Below are positions 44,460-57,475 of a DNA stretch of 64,000 nt, one piece after another. Below the pieces are notes generated by a model, which was not told where the DNA came from, searched no databases, and saw nothing but the letters and a program-made list of their open reading frames with translations. The translations under genes were made by a program, and so were the position numbers. Source of the stretch: Oopsacas minuta (Eukaryota; Porifera; Hexactinellida; Lyssacinosida; Leucopsacidae). The stretch spans positions 682,001-746,000 of the forward strand of contig JAKMXF010000222.1 in NCBI GenBank assembly GCA_024704765.1. The letters run 5' to 3'. The number at the start of each line of letters is the position of its first letter. Within the stretch, counting starts at the first letter, position 1.

Positions 44460-44800
44460 AGAATTTTTGGAGGGGCAAAGCTTGTCAAAATATATTCAGT
44501 TTTCAATTGATCCGTAATATATTTAGTATTTTCAGAATTATTGGAGGGGCCTCCGCCGAATTTTTGTGGGCCAGACTCTCCAAGCCCCAAACACTTCGCC
44601 AATGAACGGATGTCACGTTTAGAACGGGCTGAAGGTCGGGGGATCCGGTTCCGGACGGAACATAGTATTCATGCAAGGCGGAACAGTACGTCCTTCTGCC
44701 TAACCGTACATCTGGTTACGCAGAGGACATCTTGTTACATTACGGGACGTCAGGTTAGGCATATGAAATCCGGTTACGTTAGGGTCATTTCAAACCAGCT
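44460..44800. other. GC-richer repeat patch of unknown class
   Basis: It contains GAGGGGCAAAGCTTGTC and GGAGGGGCCTCCGCCG, then GATCCGGTTCCGGACGG and GTTACG/GGTTA words. The opposing open frames here look repeat-derived. The boundaries are not defined. Confidence 0.3.
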
Positions 44801-44864
44801 TTAGCAGTAATCCATCAAAACACTTCCTTAATGAATTAAGTAATTGACTCAGAATATTTAATGA

Positions 44865-45460
44865 CCAGCGCGATTCGCTTGTAGGTAGGTGCGGAAACAG
44901 CTTAGTGCTCCAGGTTAGCTTAACTATTAAGCAACTTAATTTTATAGCGTTATTGGTCGCTATGCAACAGAATATACTCGGCACTACGTGCCTCGAATTC
45001 ATAGAATAGTTAAAATATATAGATGTTATCCCCCATGGTCCATCTAAATTTCATTCAATAGCCTTCTGTGGTGACATTGGATATGCTATGCCTTTTTAGG
45101 TTAGTAAATCTCGGCACTTCGTGCCTTGGGTATTAAGAAATTCGGAAATTTTTTTACAGTCATGATTACATAATAATCCCATGATGAGCTAACTTTTGGT
45201 CAGAATCATGATCTCAGGACATTTATCACATTGAGGAGTACCTGTGTTTCAAATTTCAAACTTCTATCATGTATATTGGCTGAGCAGTGGTTAATAGGTG
45301 ATTTTGACAATTCTAAGGCTGACAATGACGTCATAATTCCGTCATAGGTGTGAATTTTCGTCCCAAGAACTTTTGCGAACCAGGCCCAAAATATCCCTGT
45401 ATGCGCAAAATTAGCCCTGGGTCCTCCAGTTTCTTTAATCACTTCTGGACATACATAATA
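44865..45460 (+). repeat. R2-family repeat, near full-length copy
   Basis: It runs from CCAGCGCGATTCGCTTGTAG through CTCGGCACTACGTGCCTCGA, CCCCATGGTCCATCTAAATT and CAGTCATGATTACATAATAA to TTAGCCCTGGGTCCTCCAG. It shows an internal echo: CGGCACTACGTGCCTCGAAT and CGGCACTTCGTGCCTTGGGT about 110 bp apart. Confidence 0.7.
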
Positions 45461-46096
45461 TATTTACGAGCAACAAATTGACGAAATGCTAAAAGGTTAA
45501 AACAGTTAGAAATGTAGTAGAACTCGGTTAGTACGTACTCAGCATTTTCGGATATTACGTATGTTCCTTTACAGATTTGTTAAACTTGTCTCCAAATCAT
45601 AAAAGAAAATAACACTTTCAAAATGTGCCAATTTCGTTAGCATTGTTTGGAGAAAATTGCTCAATATATAATTACATGTTGAACGTTAAATATCCTGGGA
45701 TAGGCTATAACAGCAAACGAAAAAAGTGGTTGTTAACAGTTATCACTAAATTTAGTTTCTATTTGTCAATCTCATGGTCATAGGAGACAATCGGATTGCT
45801 CAGGTTTCAAACATACCAAGCTTCCTAAAACATGTACATGTATAATTGTAGATTGAAGTATCAAATTAACATTTTTAACTCAATCATTTTAGTTTAGTTT
45901 CTAATCTACAACTATATAGACTTGATGACAATTTCAAAGACGTTATTCGCCGTCGGCAAGGTATTTGATGCTGAAACTTGTTGTGCCATTTCGCGTCGTT
46001 AACTCTCAATGGTTTACAATGTAAATTTAGAAAATACAATCAAAAAATATAATAGTTTAGACCCCCAAAGTTATTTTATTATATCTATAAGTAGGA

Positions 46097-46390
46097 TTGC
46101 CGTGGTTATAGGAATCCTTACAGTTTATAGGAATGGGAATCATATTCCTGCTATGGGAATTACGTATGGAAAACCAATGACAAACATTATGTATTCTCCG
46201 TACTAAGTTATGTGCATTCTCTTGAGATGAGTATATTCCTTTTGTCAGAGTTGCCACCGGAATGGGGATTATCTTCTTTCTATGGGAATTCCTATATGGA
46301 AAAATCTCCGAAAACCCATGGGAATTCCGACAGAAATCCTGTTGGAATGGGATGAGAATTGAAAATCCGTACCTACGGCAACCTTGAATA
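46097..46390. mobile_element. Possible hAT MITE with GGGAAT-rich core
   Basis: GGATTGCCGTGG near the left and CCTACGGCAACCTTG at the right are imperfect inverted ends, reminiscent of the CAAGGTTGC ends at 31856. The core repeats ATAGGAATGGGAATCAT and TATGGGAATTCC words. A related fragment is at 62755-62865. No target duplication was found. Confidence 0.4.
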
Positions 46391-46777
46391 TATGCTATGG
46401 CTTCAAAATATCCCAAATAAGGAATTGAATTAATATTTTCATATCATCAATAATAGCGTGAGGTGAAGGATGAAGTAGACCAAAGCGGCATATAATGACT
46501 AGATAATTGTTATCACAAAATTAATGGAGAGCGCTCATTTTTGGTTGGTGTGGGGCCTCTGCCGCCTATACACGTATTAAGCCCTATGTATCGATTCTTC
46601 ATTTTAACGCAGCTAGATATTCAAAGCGCTTCATTCAGGGGGAAACCGCGTTAATTGACACTCTTTTGCGGTTTGAGGGAAACACTGCACTGCTTGTTAT
46701 TATTTAAGTTGTAACTGATATAGAAGTTAGTGACCAAATGATTTGTTTTGAAAGTGTTGAAAATGGAGTATTTACAC

Positions 46778-46850
46778 CAGTGTTTCTCAAAGTGGGCCGT
46801 AGAGCTCCTCGGTTGGCGCTGTAAGGTTGTTGGGGGGCGCTAGGGCTTTA
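46778..46850 (+). repeat. hAT-like terminal fragment
   Basis: CAGTGTTTCTCAAAGTGGGC and CGTAGAGCTCC resemble the CAGTGTTTCTCAA start of many animal hAT elements. The opposite end was not located. Confidence 0.4.
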
Positions 46851-49800
46851 GAAGCTAAACAATGATACACATTCTCACGTTAAAACAGATTTGTGAAAAT
46901 TTTACAACAAACAAAATGGAATATTTCACTCCATTTCATCCCAAATTGCTAGATATTAATTGGAATTGATAGTATGTATGCAATTGTAAATAATTAATTG
47001 TAAATGTTATTGCATAATTCTCTGTCTAACCATCCAATGATCCACCAGCCATCTTCGATTAGTTTCAAACTTTGCCCACCGCTAGTCCGCTGCCCTAGTT
47101 AACAATATCCTGAAGGTTACTATATATTCTATCTGATAGTTTGCAAGAAAATCAATTTTAAATTTCCGAAAATTTCTCAAAAAATTCCAAAATATGGCAT
47201 TTTCGAAGTTAGGCCGCTATCACAAAGTTTTAATATCTTTGGTTTAAAAGCTTAAATCGACTTGAGTTGAGTATTAGGTGGATTAAACATCATAGAACAT
47301 GATAGATTCATTTCAGACTGATTTGGCACAACTTCCTAAGAAATTTTCAGGTTGAAATTGGTACAGGTTCACTTTCATGAAATGGAGAAAACGCCGTAAG
47401 AATTGTGAAGTGATAGTTGTAAATTATCAGTATTCTTCCTCAAGAGGATATCTCAATATGATAAACAATTGTTTGTTCCCATCACTTCCTCTGAGTTATA
47501 TATATTGACGTAACATTGACCCTCTATATTTGGTGACGTAATCTTAATTATTGTGATTCCTCAGATTATATTTTTAATGGACTAAGACGCTTAGAATTTG
47601 TCTCTCAAAGGAATTATCAAATTGTGTTGATAATTATCATATACTTCTTAATTGCAATGATTGTTGCCTCTCCATTCGGGCTATTGCCCGATAAATGTAT
47701 TACAGCTATAAATAATATTTAACTATTCACACAATCCATATTTACTGTGCCTGACTTAAGAATGTGGACTTATGGGGGCCATTTTTGAGCGCAATTGTGG
47801 GGCCCTAACCCACTGGCGGGTCTATAGCGTGGTGTTTGGGGGCTGGGCGCGTAGCGGCGGTGTTCCCCTACCTCTGTTCCTGGTGGCCGTTTTTACCGAG
47901 GTTTCTAAGAAAAGGGTTCAACTTGAATAGGGGAGCCCCTACTTCGATTTGGCAAACCACCACTTGTCTATAGACAAATTATAATTTGATATCGTACACA
48001 ATCGAAGCCTTATGTAGCCGTCAAAGTCACCCACCTGTCCTCAAGCTAGAATTTACAACGTTTATGTATCTTATATTCAAGTTGGCAATAGATATACAAA
48101 ATCCTCACTATAATTCAGGCTACATAATTATTTTATATTGGAAAATATTATATATAGAAAACTATTAGTAGTGCTTATCACTATCATATTAATAATTAAT
48201 CAATATTAGCACCATACACAACTTTCAGTATATATGGCGATCCTTGTGGCGAATTCATCTTTTAGCACCCCAATAATTATATTACACACTGAAAATTATT
48301 TGTAATATACTTACTATACATATAAATGATCGACCTCAATTGAATATATTGGATTCAGAATATAGCTTCCAAAATAGTGTTAAATCACCAACCAACTTGG
48401 TGATAACGCGAGTCTAGGTTACTATACATCGTTTTGGTGAAAAATGGTCCCCTTAAAAATACTTACTAACCATGATTTCTACTTTTCTCACTTTTTTGTT
48501 GTAATATAATTATATCTAGAAAGTACAGCCAGGAATTCAATATTCATTAATATATTTAAAGACAGCGCAGGAATGTGATACATTCCATTCTCAAATGTGG
48601 TCGGAATATGGTCAAGTGATTTTTCAAATTGCTGGAAATTCAATACTGATTTATAAGAACATCACAATAAAAATGATTGGCTAGGCTTAATTTGAGAAAT
48701 CAGACAGATTATTGAATTACCCAGATTGTTCGGATAGACAGAACCTGGGGGCGATTTCCGGAAATAGGCAAGACCCAGAGTGGGTTTCACTTCCCACCGA
48801 ATTAGACCTAAAAATTTACCACTTCTTTTTAACCAATTCCCGCACACCAAAAAGAAGATTTTAGTACCTTATTGACGTTATAAAATCATACATTTACACG
48901 GCAGTATTCTGTTAAGGAATATATCACTAATATGGTATGGAAATCAATTTGACACGCGTAGACTATGCATTTGTTTAACATTTGCTGGACCATAAACGGC
49001 ACTTTCTCCAAAACATTTTCAAATGCCCAAGGTTAATTTAAGGAGGGGGCATTTTGGCCAAATTAAGATCCCAGTATATGCTGAATATAAATCATAATTA
49101 AATTTGTGTGAGACAAAAGTTTATGTCTAATTTTTGGGATCTCCGGCTAAGCCCTCAGCACCATGGTGGCACCAGTAGTCGCGTAAGCCTTGACGAGCAG
49201 ATATACCTATCCATGTTCACCAAAAGTACATTTTCGTCATATGAAGGAATATTTTTGATTTAGTAGGCGGAAATTTTCAAAAAATACCTGACCTTGCTCT
49301 AGGGGGGCAGATTTATTCGCCAAAGATTTATGAGAATACCAATAGAATTAACAGGGCTTTCTAATTAACCTAAGTACGAACCTGTAACTTCAAAACGGAC
49401 CGAGTCATGACTGTTAAATTTGGTTATTTGCCACCATACAGGGGTTTATAGGAGAATTTTTCAGGAGGACTAATCAGTGTTTCATGAATTAGAGGGAGGC
49501 ATAGTTCGGAGCTAAAGTGTATAACATGACCATAGCTCAGGGGGGACGAAACCATTTTTAGGGGGGCCATTTTACCCCCTCAAATCATCTAGAAAAACCC
49601 TGCTATATGTGAACAAATATTTTGGGAAATAAATATGCGGACATAGAGTGAGGCCAGATACTTGTTGAACGTTTCCACACATAAATATTCCCTCGAAATA
49701 GACCTAAAATGAATAAAACGGAATTTTGCCGGATTATAGAGATGCGTGTTGAAATTCGGTATTTTTGCTTTGGTGCTTAATGCAATTTTTAGGCATAGAA

Positions 49801-50117
49801 TATTTGCTAACGAAAATAATTATCTAGCCTTGCAATGAATCCCATACAGCGGGTTAATTGCGATATTTAACGCGCTTACCATGTTAAACGAGGCGCTTTA
49901 AATATCTACCTGTGTTTAAATGTGGAATCGATACATAGGGGTTAATACATGCATATGTGATAAAGGCGGCGCTTTATTATGAGCGCTTTACAAATATTCT
50001 ATGGGAATACTGTAGCCTTGATAAAGGACTGCACTACCCGAGCTATCCCCTAGGTTCCCTAGTAGCAGTACCAGCTCTAACCTGACTTATACCTATTTAT
50101 TAGGGCGAATGATAATA
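46851..50117. other. Intron segment, mostly unrecognised
   Basis: It holds a dispersed repeat piece at 48813-48890 (also at 19976), GC-rich scraps (47760-47930, 49020-49080, 49300-49570) and no exon that I trust. The minus-strand frame at 48662-48850 overlaps the dispersed repeat. Confidence 0.35.
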
Positions 50118-50119
50118 TA

Positions 50120-51387
50120 CTAGGGGCACTAGGAAAGTTTCGTCGTTATAGAAATATTTTTATCACTATCAACTTAAAATTTTCCCACAAGTTTTAAACA
50201 CTGAATTTATCATAATAAAATAATTTTCATACGAAAATTCGAAAAATTCATACAATTACGTATATTTTTGCACACCAGTTTTGCATACTTTAATATCTCT
50301 ATGGAAACGTTAGGCAAGAGCGAATTACGGGTGATATCGACAAAAGAATGTCTTCATGAAATGCAGAAGGGATTTGGTGATGATGTAGTCTCATTACGAA
50401 CTATACAAAGGTGGTATCGTGAATTCAAGATGGGTAAAGCATCATTTGAGGATGAACCTCTTTCTGGAAGACCAAACAAAGAAGTTATATCAGAGATGGT
50501 TGGGGCTGTGGATAGTGAAGTGTTTGCGAACCCACATAACACTTACAAACAGTTAGAAGAAACCCTGAAGATTTCATCGGCAGCTATTAATTCGATACTA
50601 CATGAACACCTATTGGTCAGGAAGCTCAGTTGTTGGTGGGTGCCTCATAAGTTGACGGAACCACTGAAGGCCGAAAGTTGAATTTGTCAATATATGCTCG
50701 ATAAATATAACTCTGACCAAGGAAGGAGGATATATGACACTGTTACACCGGTGATGACACGTGGATATATCACTACCACCCTCTACCAAGGAGAAAGTGA
50801 AATTATGGGTATTCGAAGATGATCCTCAACCTGCCGAAGTGAAAAGACCAAAGTTAGTGTGCAAGAAGATATACGCAATTTTCTTCAATCCTAAGGTATG
50901 ATAAAGGTTGTGAAAAGGGTGCTACGGTTACGGCAAAATGGTACACCAACGTGTTTTTGAAAGCAGTCTTCGATGAGATCAAGCATCGTGGATCAAAACT
51001 GGCTTAGGATGCATTAAATTGCACCATGATAATGCACCAGCACATGAGGCGGCACATACAAAGGATAATATTCAAGCATATGGAGTATCTACTTACTGCA
51101 TCCACCATATACCCTGATTTAGCCCCATATGACTTCTGGCTCATCCCAAAACTGAAGAAAAACTCAAAGGTAGATGCTTTTCTAGCGACGAAGAGTTGGA
51201 GTCGACGGTCTTTGATGCGCTTGAAACTACCCCTTCGAAAAATTGATACCACTCTTTCGAAGATTGGATGTTGCGTATGCAAAGCTGTATAGCTGCTCAT
51301 GGCGAAAATTTTGAGAAAATTAAAGTACTAAATTATTACATTCAATGTTTGTACTATCTAATGACAAAACTTTCCTAGTGCCCCTCA
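50120..51387 (+). mobile_element. Mariner element, 1,268 bp
   Basis: The ends share AGGGGCACTAGGAAAGTTT with differences only in the outermost two bases. TA flanks both sides (50118-50119, 51388-51389). Length and TA target are typical of mariner. It carries one broken transposase gene in sense orientation. Confidence 0.88.
50301..51345 (+). pseudogene. Mariner transposase pseudogene (DD34D type)
   Basis: The start ATG at 50301 opens METLGKSELRVIS. The helix-turn-helix region has RTIQRWYREFKMGKASFEDE and LSGRP. KLSCWWVPHKLTE sits at the usual place before the catalytic domain, and a TGA ends this frame at 50681. Beyond it, in other frames, all three catalytic Asp codons survive: GDDTW (50753-50758), HHDNAPAHE (51028-51030) and DLAPYDFW (51131-51133). 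The last spacing is two bases short of the 34-residue standard. Multiple frameshifts and stops make it inactive. Confidence 0.9.
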
Positions 51388-51734
51388 TACCTAGTAAATT
51401 ATATAATAATAGCCAGGAATTTGACAGTGTGAAAGTCAATGTTACTAGTACAATAGTAATATGAAAGTGTCTATTTGACGCCGATCGGTTGGTGGCAATA
51501 GCCAATATGTGACTCTTATTGACTACGACTGTTGCTAGATTTCTCGCATTTGTGTCAAGCACACTCTGAGGATTCTGTGTCACCTCAGATTGTGGAATTT
51601 TGGACTTTGAAGCGAGCTATAGTTGTTGAATTGGATGTATTTATCGAATGAGTGAATAATGGTGTTGCCGGTCGGTGATAATAGCCTCATGCTAAAATTA
51701 TTGATTAGAAGAATAATGTATATAATTTATGATG

Positions 51735-51805
51735 TGAGGTGTGGGGCTCCCTAAATGTGAGAACCCTGTTCGGTCGCACACTCTAACACTCCTTAATCTG
51801 CAACT
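51735..51805. repeat. hAT-like terminal fragment, third copy
   Basis: GTGGGGCTCCC, then CCCTGTTCGGTCGCACACTC and a degraded CTGCAACTG end, related to 25258-25320 and 2640-2745. Confidence 0.35.
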
Positions 51806-51834
51806 GCATATCTACAATAATTTTCAGGACAAAA

Positions 51835-52210
51835 TACAGTCGCATGATTGGTTACTCGAGGGGAGTGAATAAACGGGGGACCTACACTCATATGCCCAAT
51901 TTCCATATCATGACCATACATTTTGATATGAAATCGCCAAAGATTTTGCGGAGAAATCTAGAATATAATTTATGGTCATTTCCAAAATTGCTACATATTA
52001 ATCACAGATATCATATCAAATGTATTATCAGGGTATGTGAAGTTGGGTACATACTGTATGTATGTACAATGATATGTCTTTAATGATGAATTATGTCAAG
52101 TCGTTGCTGAATATTGGCAAAAAATATGTCTTCCATGGTCACTACTATAACTTTGGAAATTGATAACTCTATAATGATTTTGAAATTTTGTATGAAAACA
52201 TCCTGAAAGT
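51835..52210. repeat. R1-family copy
   Basis: It contains ACATTTTGATATGAAATCGC, GGGTATGTGAAGTTGGGTAC and CCATGGTCACTACTATAACT, the core and right arm of R1. The left arm is short. The 79-codon frame here is not a gene. Confidence 0.55.
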
Positions 52211-54590
52211 CCATGGTAAAAATTTTTGTAATCATATGCAATGATTGAATTCTTACGAAGCTTCAAAATAGGGCATTTTTGGTTATATAATTATCTAGAA
52301 AGCAATTTGATGACGTCATTTCGTCTTGGAAATTTTTGGAAATATGGTTTGTGTGCATAGATAAATATAAATAATATATTTAGTCGGCTATAGTGTACAC
52401 TATTCATACAATAGGAAATTATAGGTTTGCCTATATATATATATTCTTTGCAATATATCGCTGTCCCTGGCCCAAAATTTCAATGGACTATCTTTGTCTT
52501 AGTATATAGAATGCTATTGAATTCCCTGAACTGACTTGACCTATCCCTGATGGAAGTCCATCATTCAGTAGCATTGCTTTATAGGATAATATGACTTACT
52601 AACTTGGTTGCGTCGAACATGGGGGTCACTCGATATATTTGTAGTGATAAGTTTTAGAATGAAGTTGTCACATTCCAGGGACATTACTGAATTACTAAAG
52701 AGCAAACCGAAAATAATCGAGTGACCACGAAAAAGACGGGATATCTTTCGTAGTTGCGAATATTGACATTTACAGTAGAAATGGTAGTTCTGAATATTTC
52801 TTTGCACGGAAATAAACTAAAAAATACCCGATAAGTTAGAAAAACCCTCTCTAAGAAAAACCTGTTTCGACTGTAACTTAGTTACGGTTTATAGCGAAGG
52901 AGTTTGTGCATTTTAATACCAAAATGTGTCCAAAATGGCACTTTTAAGTGGCCTGGCTAGATACAAAAATGCCGAAAGTAGACAAAGGACCAGAGTAGGT
53001 AATGAAGTATATTCGTATCCTCAATTGGGAAATCAGAAATTCAAAACAGTTCGACTCGATTTTCCCAAGTAAGAATAGTTCGAATTGAATATTTGGGATC
53101 TCAGAAGAAATTTCTTATGAATTAGGTAGTGTATAATACAAATTATTATCATTATAAAACAGTGGTTGGAGGAAGAGGCTATAAATGTTGACTTCAAAAT
53201 CTTAGTTACAGGACATAAGCATTCGAAAATATAAATGGGGAATGGGGAGATCTGACCTCCCCCAATTATTGAAGTTCTACTTTACGTTCTTTCAGGTTAT
53301 TTCGAATCTGTTTCATGCCCTCTGTTATGCATAAAGCGTGTCAAATTTATGATTTCGAGTCACTTCGTGACTAAACCTCAATCGTGTTTGGCTGATAGAA
53401 ATTAGGTATCAAAACATGTATGTTTTAAGGTAGAATTCAATTGCAATATGAGTTTTAGTGAAATCGATTCCCAGAAGAATAAAGAAACCTTAAAAATTAT
53501 AGAATAATAGGAAATTTCAAGAAAGATTTAACTTCGATTATTTTCCATAGTATATGAAAACAATATTTTCACTACTATTATGTATGAAGAAACTGTTTCG
53601 ATTTTCAGCAAGTCTATTTTGGGAATCTTCCATCAACGATAATACATGTTTGGATACCCAGTTTCCATGAAGCATATATTTCCAAATATGAATGAAATTT
53701 AGGGACGCCCTGTGAGAAATTATGTATTAGGTAAAATGCACTTTGACAGCCAAACAATATGCGTTGTAGAACAAATAAGTAGAAGAGCTTACCAATTATT
53801 TACAATAAGTCATAAGACATAAAAACAAATGCAATTATCTTAGATGAAATCTCAGTACCCAAGCAGCCCCGCATACAGTCCATTATTAGTCAATGGGTGC
53901 GATACAAATCCCAAACATCCACTGATTACGTCACTAAATACTTTGTTTGAAAATAACCTAGATTGCGGTTGAGATGGTCTAGAAGCCAATAAGCCATTTC
54001 GTATTCATACTATGTATAACCCCATTTATGCAACTGGACTATAGGAAGTGGAGTCATTTACATCGTTCTCAGCTACGTTGAATGCATTAGCGCCAAGTTA
54101 TAGGAAACAAAATCAAATCTAGGGGGCATCATAAGAAATTTCTTGGACATCTATCTACATTTCACCAAAATACAGCTCCAGCTCGGAACCTGGAGATCCA
54201 GACTCCCATGTACCTAAATTTGGTGCTTGTGGTCCTACGTGTATACTTATGAAAACTCACGTTGGGGCAAGACACTTGAGAGATTTTGTGATTTGAGAGA
54301 TTTTGAAGTCTCCTTTTGGAAGATTTAGAGTTGCTAAGAAATTGAAATCGATCTCACTTCTCTTGTCAGGTAAGAAATCAAAGTTATGAAAGCGTGCATC
54401 ATTCTAAAATTGATAAAAAATATAAATTTAAAATTATGTTTTTAGTAGAGTACACTTGGAGAATAGTATGTAAGACAATTGGAGCAAGATTAAGAAAAAT
54501 GTTGATTTCTAGAACACTTCGTTGCTGCATGATGGCCGTGTGCTCTCATTGCCTCGGAGTGATCATAAGAATTTATGACAGGTAAATTTC
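52211..54590. other. Intron segment
   Basis: AT-rich and largely featureless. Weak R2-like wording appears at 54590-54680 (TTTTGGCTACTGCACAACAG, CGGCACTACGTCAGTACTCGG). No exon accepted. Confidence 0.35.
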
Positions 54591-55167
54591 CCACATTGCT
54601 TTTGGCTACTGCACAACAGAACGTACGCGGCACTACGTCAGTACTCGGTCCCCATTACATATTAAATAGCCGATTTTGAAGACAGGTGGCCCTCAACAAG
54701 TAAACAAAAGGCAAACTCATCATATTATAATTACGTCATCATTACTATAAAACATTCGTGAAACCTTTTGAAATATATAATGTACAGACTATTCAATAAT
54801 ATTCGAAGCAGGAAGTTTCGGGTAAATAATCAAAAGCGGTGGAGTAGTTTATGCGTCACTGGCCACATCAGAACATTGTTAAGTGTACTACCAAAATGTC
54901 AATTGCATAAAACAAATCAGTTCACAGTGTGGCAAAATGGCTATTATGTAGAAATAGGCATTAACATCAAAAATAGTTAAGATATGCATCATAAATAGCT
55001 GGGATTATTATGCTTTTATCATTTATGACTCATTAATAAAAATGGTAGTTCTAACATCTATCGTCATTCATATAGTATTATAAGGAGTGTTTTTCTATCG
55101 TTCACCACCTAATACCGAAAGTTTTTCAGCTATAATTTAGATAGAGCACACAAACTCATACAATAGC

Positions 55168-55520
55168 TAGAGATGCACCGGATACTTCTAGGTATCCGGC
55201 CGGATAATACTACATATAGACAAAATACATGATTTGATGTAATCTACGTATAATAACTCAAATGTCTGGTCCTAGATATCCTGTGCTATAGCAAACCTAT
55301 CGAGACACTAATAATGGAAATCTAATCATCCTTAATTTTCTGAATAGAGAAGATGCTCTCCTTTTTCAGGTAACAATCTGTTGCGCCTTTCTTCAAATAC
55401 AATTCCAGCACTACTAAATAATCTTTCGCTATATACTGAGCCTGGTGGAGTACCCAAATATTTAACAAAAGTATCCGGTATCCGGCCGGATGGGAAATTT
55501 TCATATCGGGCGAATCTCTA
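55168..55520 (-). mobile_element. hAT element, 353 bp, perfect 8-bp target duplication
   Basis: The ends TAGAGATGC and GCGAATCTCTA are inverted, with TATCCGGCCGGAT runs inside both ends. ACAATAGC flanks exactly on both sides (55160-55167, 55521-55528). Unlike a plain MITE it keeps a recognisable transposase C-terminus (55332-55477) on the minus strand, showing which autonomous hAT it came from. Confidence 0.88.
55332..55477 (-). pseudogene. hAT transposase dimerisation-domain remnant
   Basis: Minus-strand reading gives VKYLGTPPGSVYSERLFSS followed by AGIVFEERRNRLLPEKGE.. and a stop at 55332-55334. The P..S..SERLFS..G......R..L.PE order is the signature of the hAT C-terminal dimer domain. Only about 48 codons remain. 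They lie in a different frame from the longer open frame on this strand. Confidence 0.85.
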
Positions 55521-56204
55521 ACAATAGCTTTGAACGAACTAATATAGTTCAAAACTATCTAATTTTCGAAATATCCATTTTAGCAAAGCATTGTTAAATT
55601 GTGAATAAGTAATCGTGATATATATTGTTGAGTGTCAGAATCGAACTCTACGTACATATTTAGCCAGTGGAAGCGAATCTCTATGACCATTTTGAAATTT
55701 TGAAATATTCGCCAAAAAGTGTGAAATCTGATCAATCATATGAAAAATTTACATTTATATATATATATACAAATACACACCACCAGAACCAATTTTATGC
55801 CCATAGACTTAATTGCCAAATCATACAAACTGATTGGGCTAATGAAAACGTGTGATAAGTGTGAAGAGAAATTCCAAATGTCAGGTGCACATCTAGAGGT
55901 CACCAGGATTATACATGCCAGGTTTGTGACTTAATCTCTAAAGGAGTGAACAGGAGAGCGAACACACACACACACACACATAGATATACAAATATACTAA
56001 GTCAAACATCTAATACTGAGCAGCTATACTATATAGCATAGTCGGCACAGTAAAAAATGGTAAAAGAACAGTATTCCTCCATTATTGGGAAGAGTGTCCA
56101 TATTATAGTACTGTTAACCGCTAAAATTCTGATTCCTCAGGCATCTTCGGGCCCATTTAGTTTATATTAAACTAAAAAGTAATAATTAACAAATTAAAAC
56201 TTAC

Positions 56205-56830
56205 AAGCGCGGTTCGCTTGCTAGGTCACAAGCGAAACAAAATTTCGCAGTTGAATTACTACTTAAGCTAACCTGAGCACTAAGCAGTAACAGATTAGTG
56301 CTCATGAAAGCTTAAGTATTAATGAAACTGCGAAATTTTATTATTGGTCGTGATGTGACAGAATATACTCGGCACTACGTGCATGGAATTCACAGAATAG
56401 TTAAAACTTTAAGATTTTATGATCATTGTCCATCCACATTACATTACATGGCCTTCTGTGGTGACACTGGAGATACTATGCAGCTTTTGTTAGTAATCTC
56501 GGCATTTCGCGCCTCGAGTATCAAGAAATGTGAAATTATTGAATATTTTTGAAAGTCATGATGACGTAATAATCCAATGATGAGTAAGCTTTTGTTCAGA
56601 ATCATGACGTCAGGACATTTGTCACATTGAGGGATACCTGAGATTCAAATTTATAACTTCTATCATGTATATTGGCTGAGCAGTGGTAAATAATGTTATT
56701 TTCGAAAATCCAAAAAGGTAACAATGACGCTATAATTTCATCATAGGTGTGAATTCTCGTTCAAGACTCGAAAGTGTCCGAGCCAGGCCCAAAATACCCC
56801 TGTATGCCAAAATCAACACTGGGGGTCTTG
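56205..56830 (+). repeat. R2-family repeat, near full-length copy
   Basis: The left end AAGCGCGGTTCGCTTGCTAG is followed by an internal inverted pair (AAAATTTCGCAGTTGAATTA .. ACTGCGAAATTTT, about 56237-56342). Then come TTCTGTGGTGACACTGG and CAGGCCCAAAATACCCCTG. It is joined head-to-head to an inverted duplicate of its last 127 bp. Confidence 0.7.
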
Positions 56831-56960
56831 TGCTGATTTTGGCATACAGGGGTATTTTGGGCCTGGCTCGGACACTTTCGAGTCTTGAACGAGAATTCAC
56901 ACCTATGATGAAATTATAGCGTCATTGTTACCTTTTGGATTTTCGAAAATAACATTATTT
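56688..56960. repeat. Near-perfect 127-bp inverted duplication
   Basis: Bases 56688-56815 are repeated in reverse complement at 56834-56960. The only visible difference is a run of five versus four A's, and the spacer is 18 bp. The copied sequence is the 3' end of the R2 repeat. The near identity shows it arose recently, e.g. by a fork template switch. Confidence 0.92.
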
Positions 56961-56984
56961 AAATTATTAGTCCCACAAAAACTA

Positions 56985-57120
56985 ATCACAAGGCACGTAG
57001 TGCTGAGTATAGCCTTTCGCGTAGCGACCAAAAGCATGAAAAATGTAGCTGTTTAACGCTTAAGCTAACTGAGGCTATAAGCTGTCGCGCAGCGACCTAG
57101 CAAGCGAAGCGCGCTAGTAT
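56985..57120 (-). repeat. R2-family left-end copy, reverse orientation
   Basis: AAGGCACGTAGTGCTGAGTA, TAGCGACCAAAAGCATG and the terminus GCGACCTAGCAAGCGAAGCG, GCTAGT. It ends at a TATATATATA run. It gives the cleanest view of the R2 left end, which also contains an internal echo of the GCGCAGCGAC motif. Confidence 0.65.
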
Positions 57121-57475
57121 ATATATATACAGACATGGCCATGATACAGATTAATTGCGTTTTAATAATATAGGTACATACTTACTTATAGTATTGAGAT
57201 ACCGTTTGTCATTAATATATTGATGTTACTAAAATGCATAAATATTCACAAGGTATTATATAATTTTTGTTAAATGGATAGAAAATTTTTCGGTAGATGT
57301 TGACAAGGATTGAAATATGTCAAATTTTGTCAAAGAGTTGCTACATACTAAACTACATAATAAAATAATAATTTATACAGTAAACACCAGTAACTCAAAC
57401 TCTAAAGATTTGTTCCAAAAATTGAGTGCTAGAGTTAACTAATGCGATAAGTACAAAGTACAACGGAGGGAAGTG

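Noticed and set aside
46009-46416. 119-codon minus-strand frame rich in Ile, Pro, Arg and Asn
   Set aside because: It is the translation of iterated GGGAAT words in a MITE-like unit.
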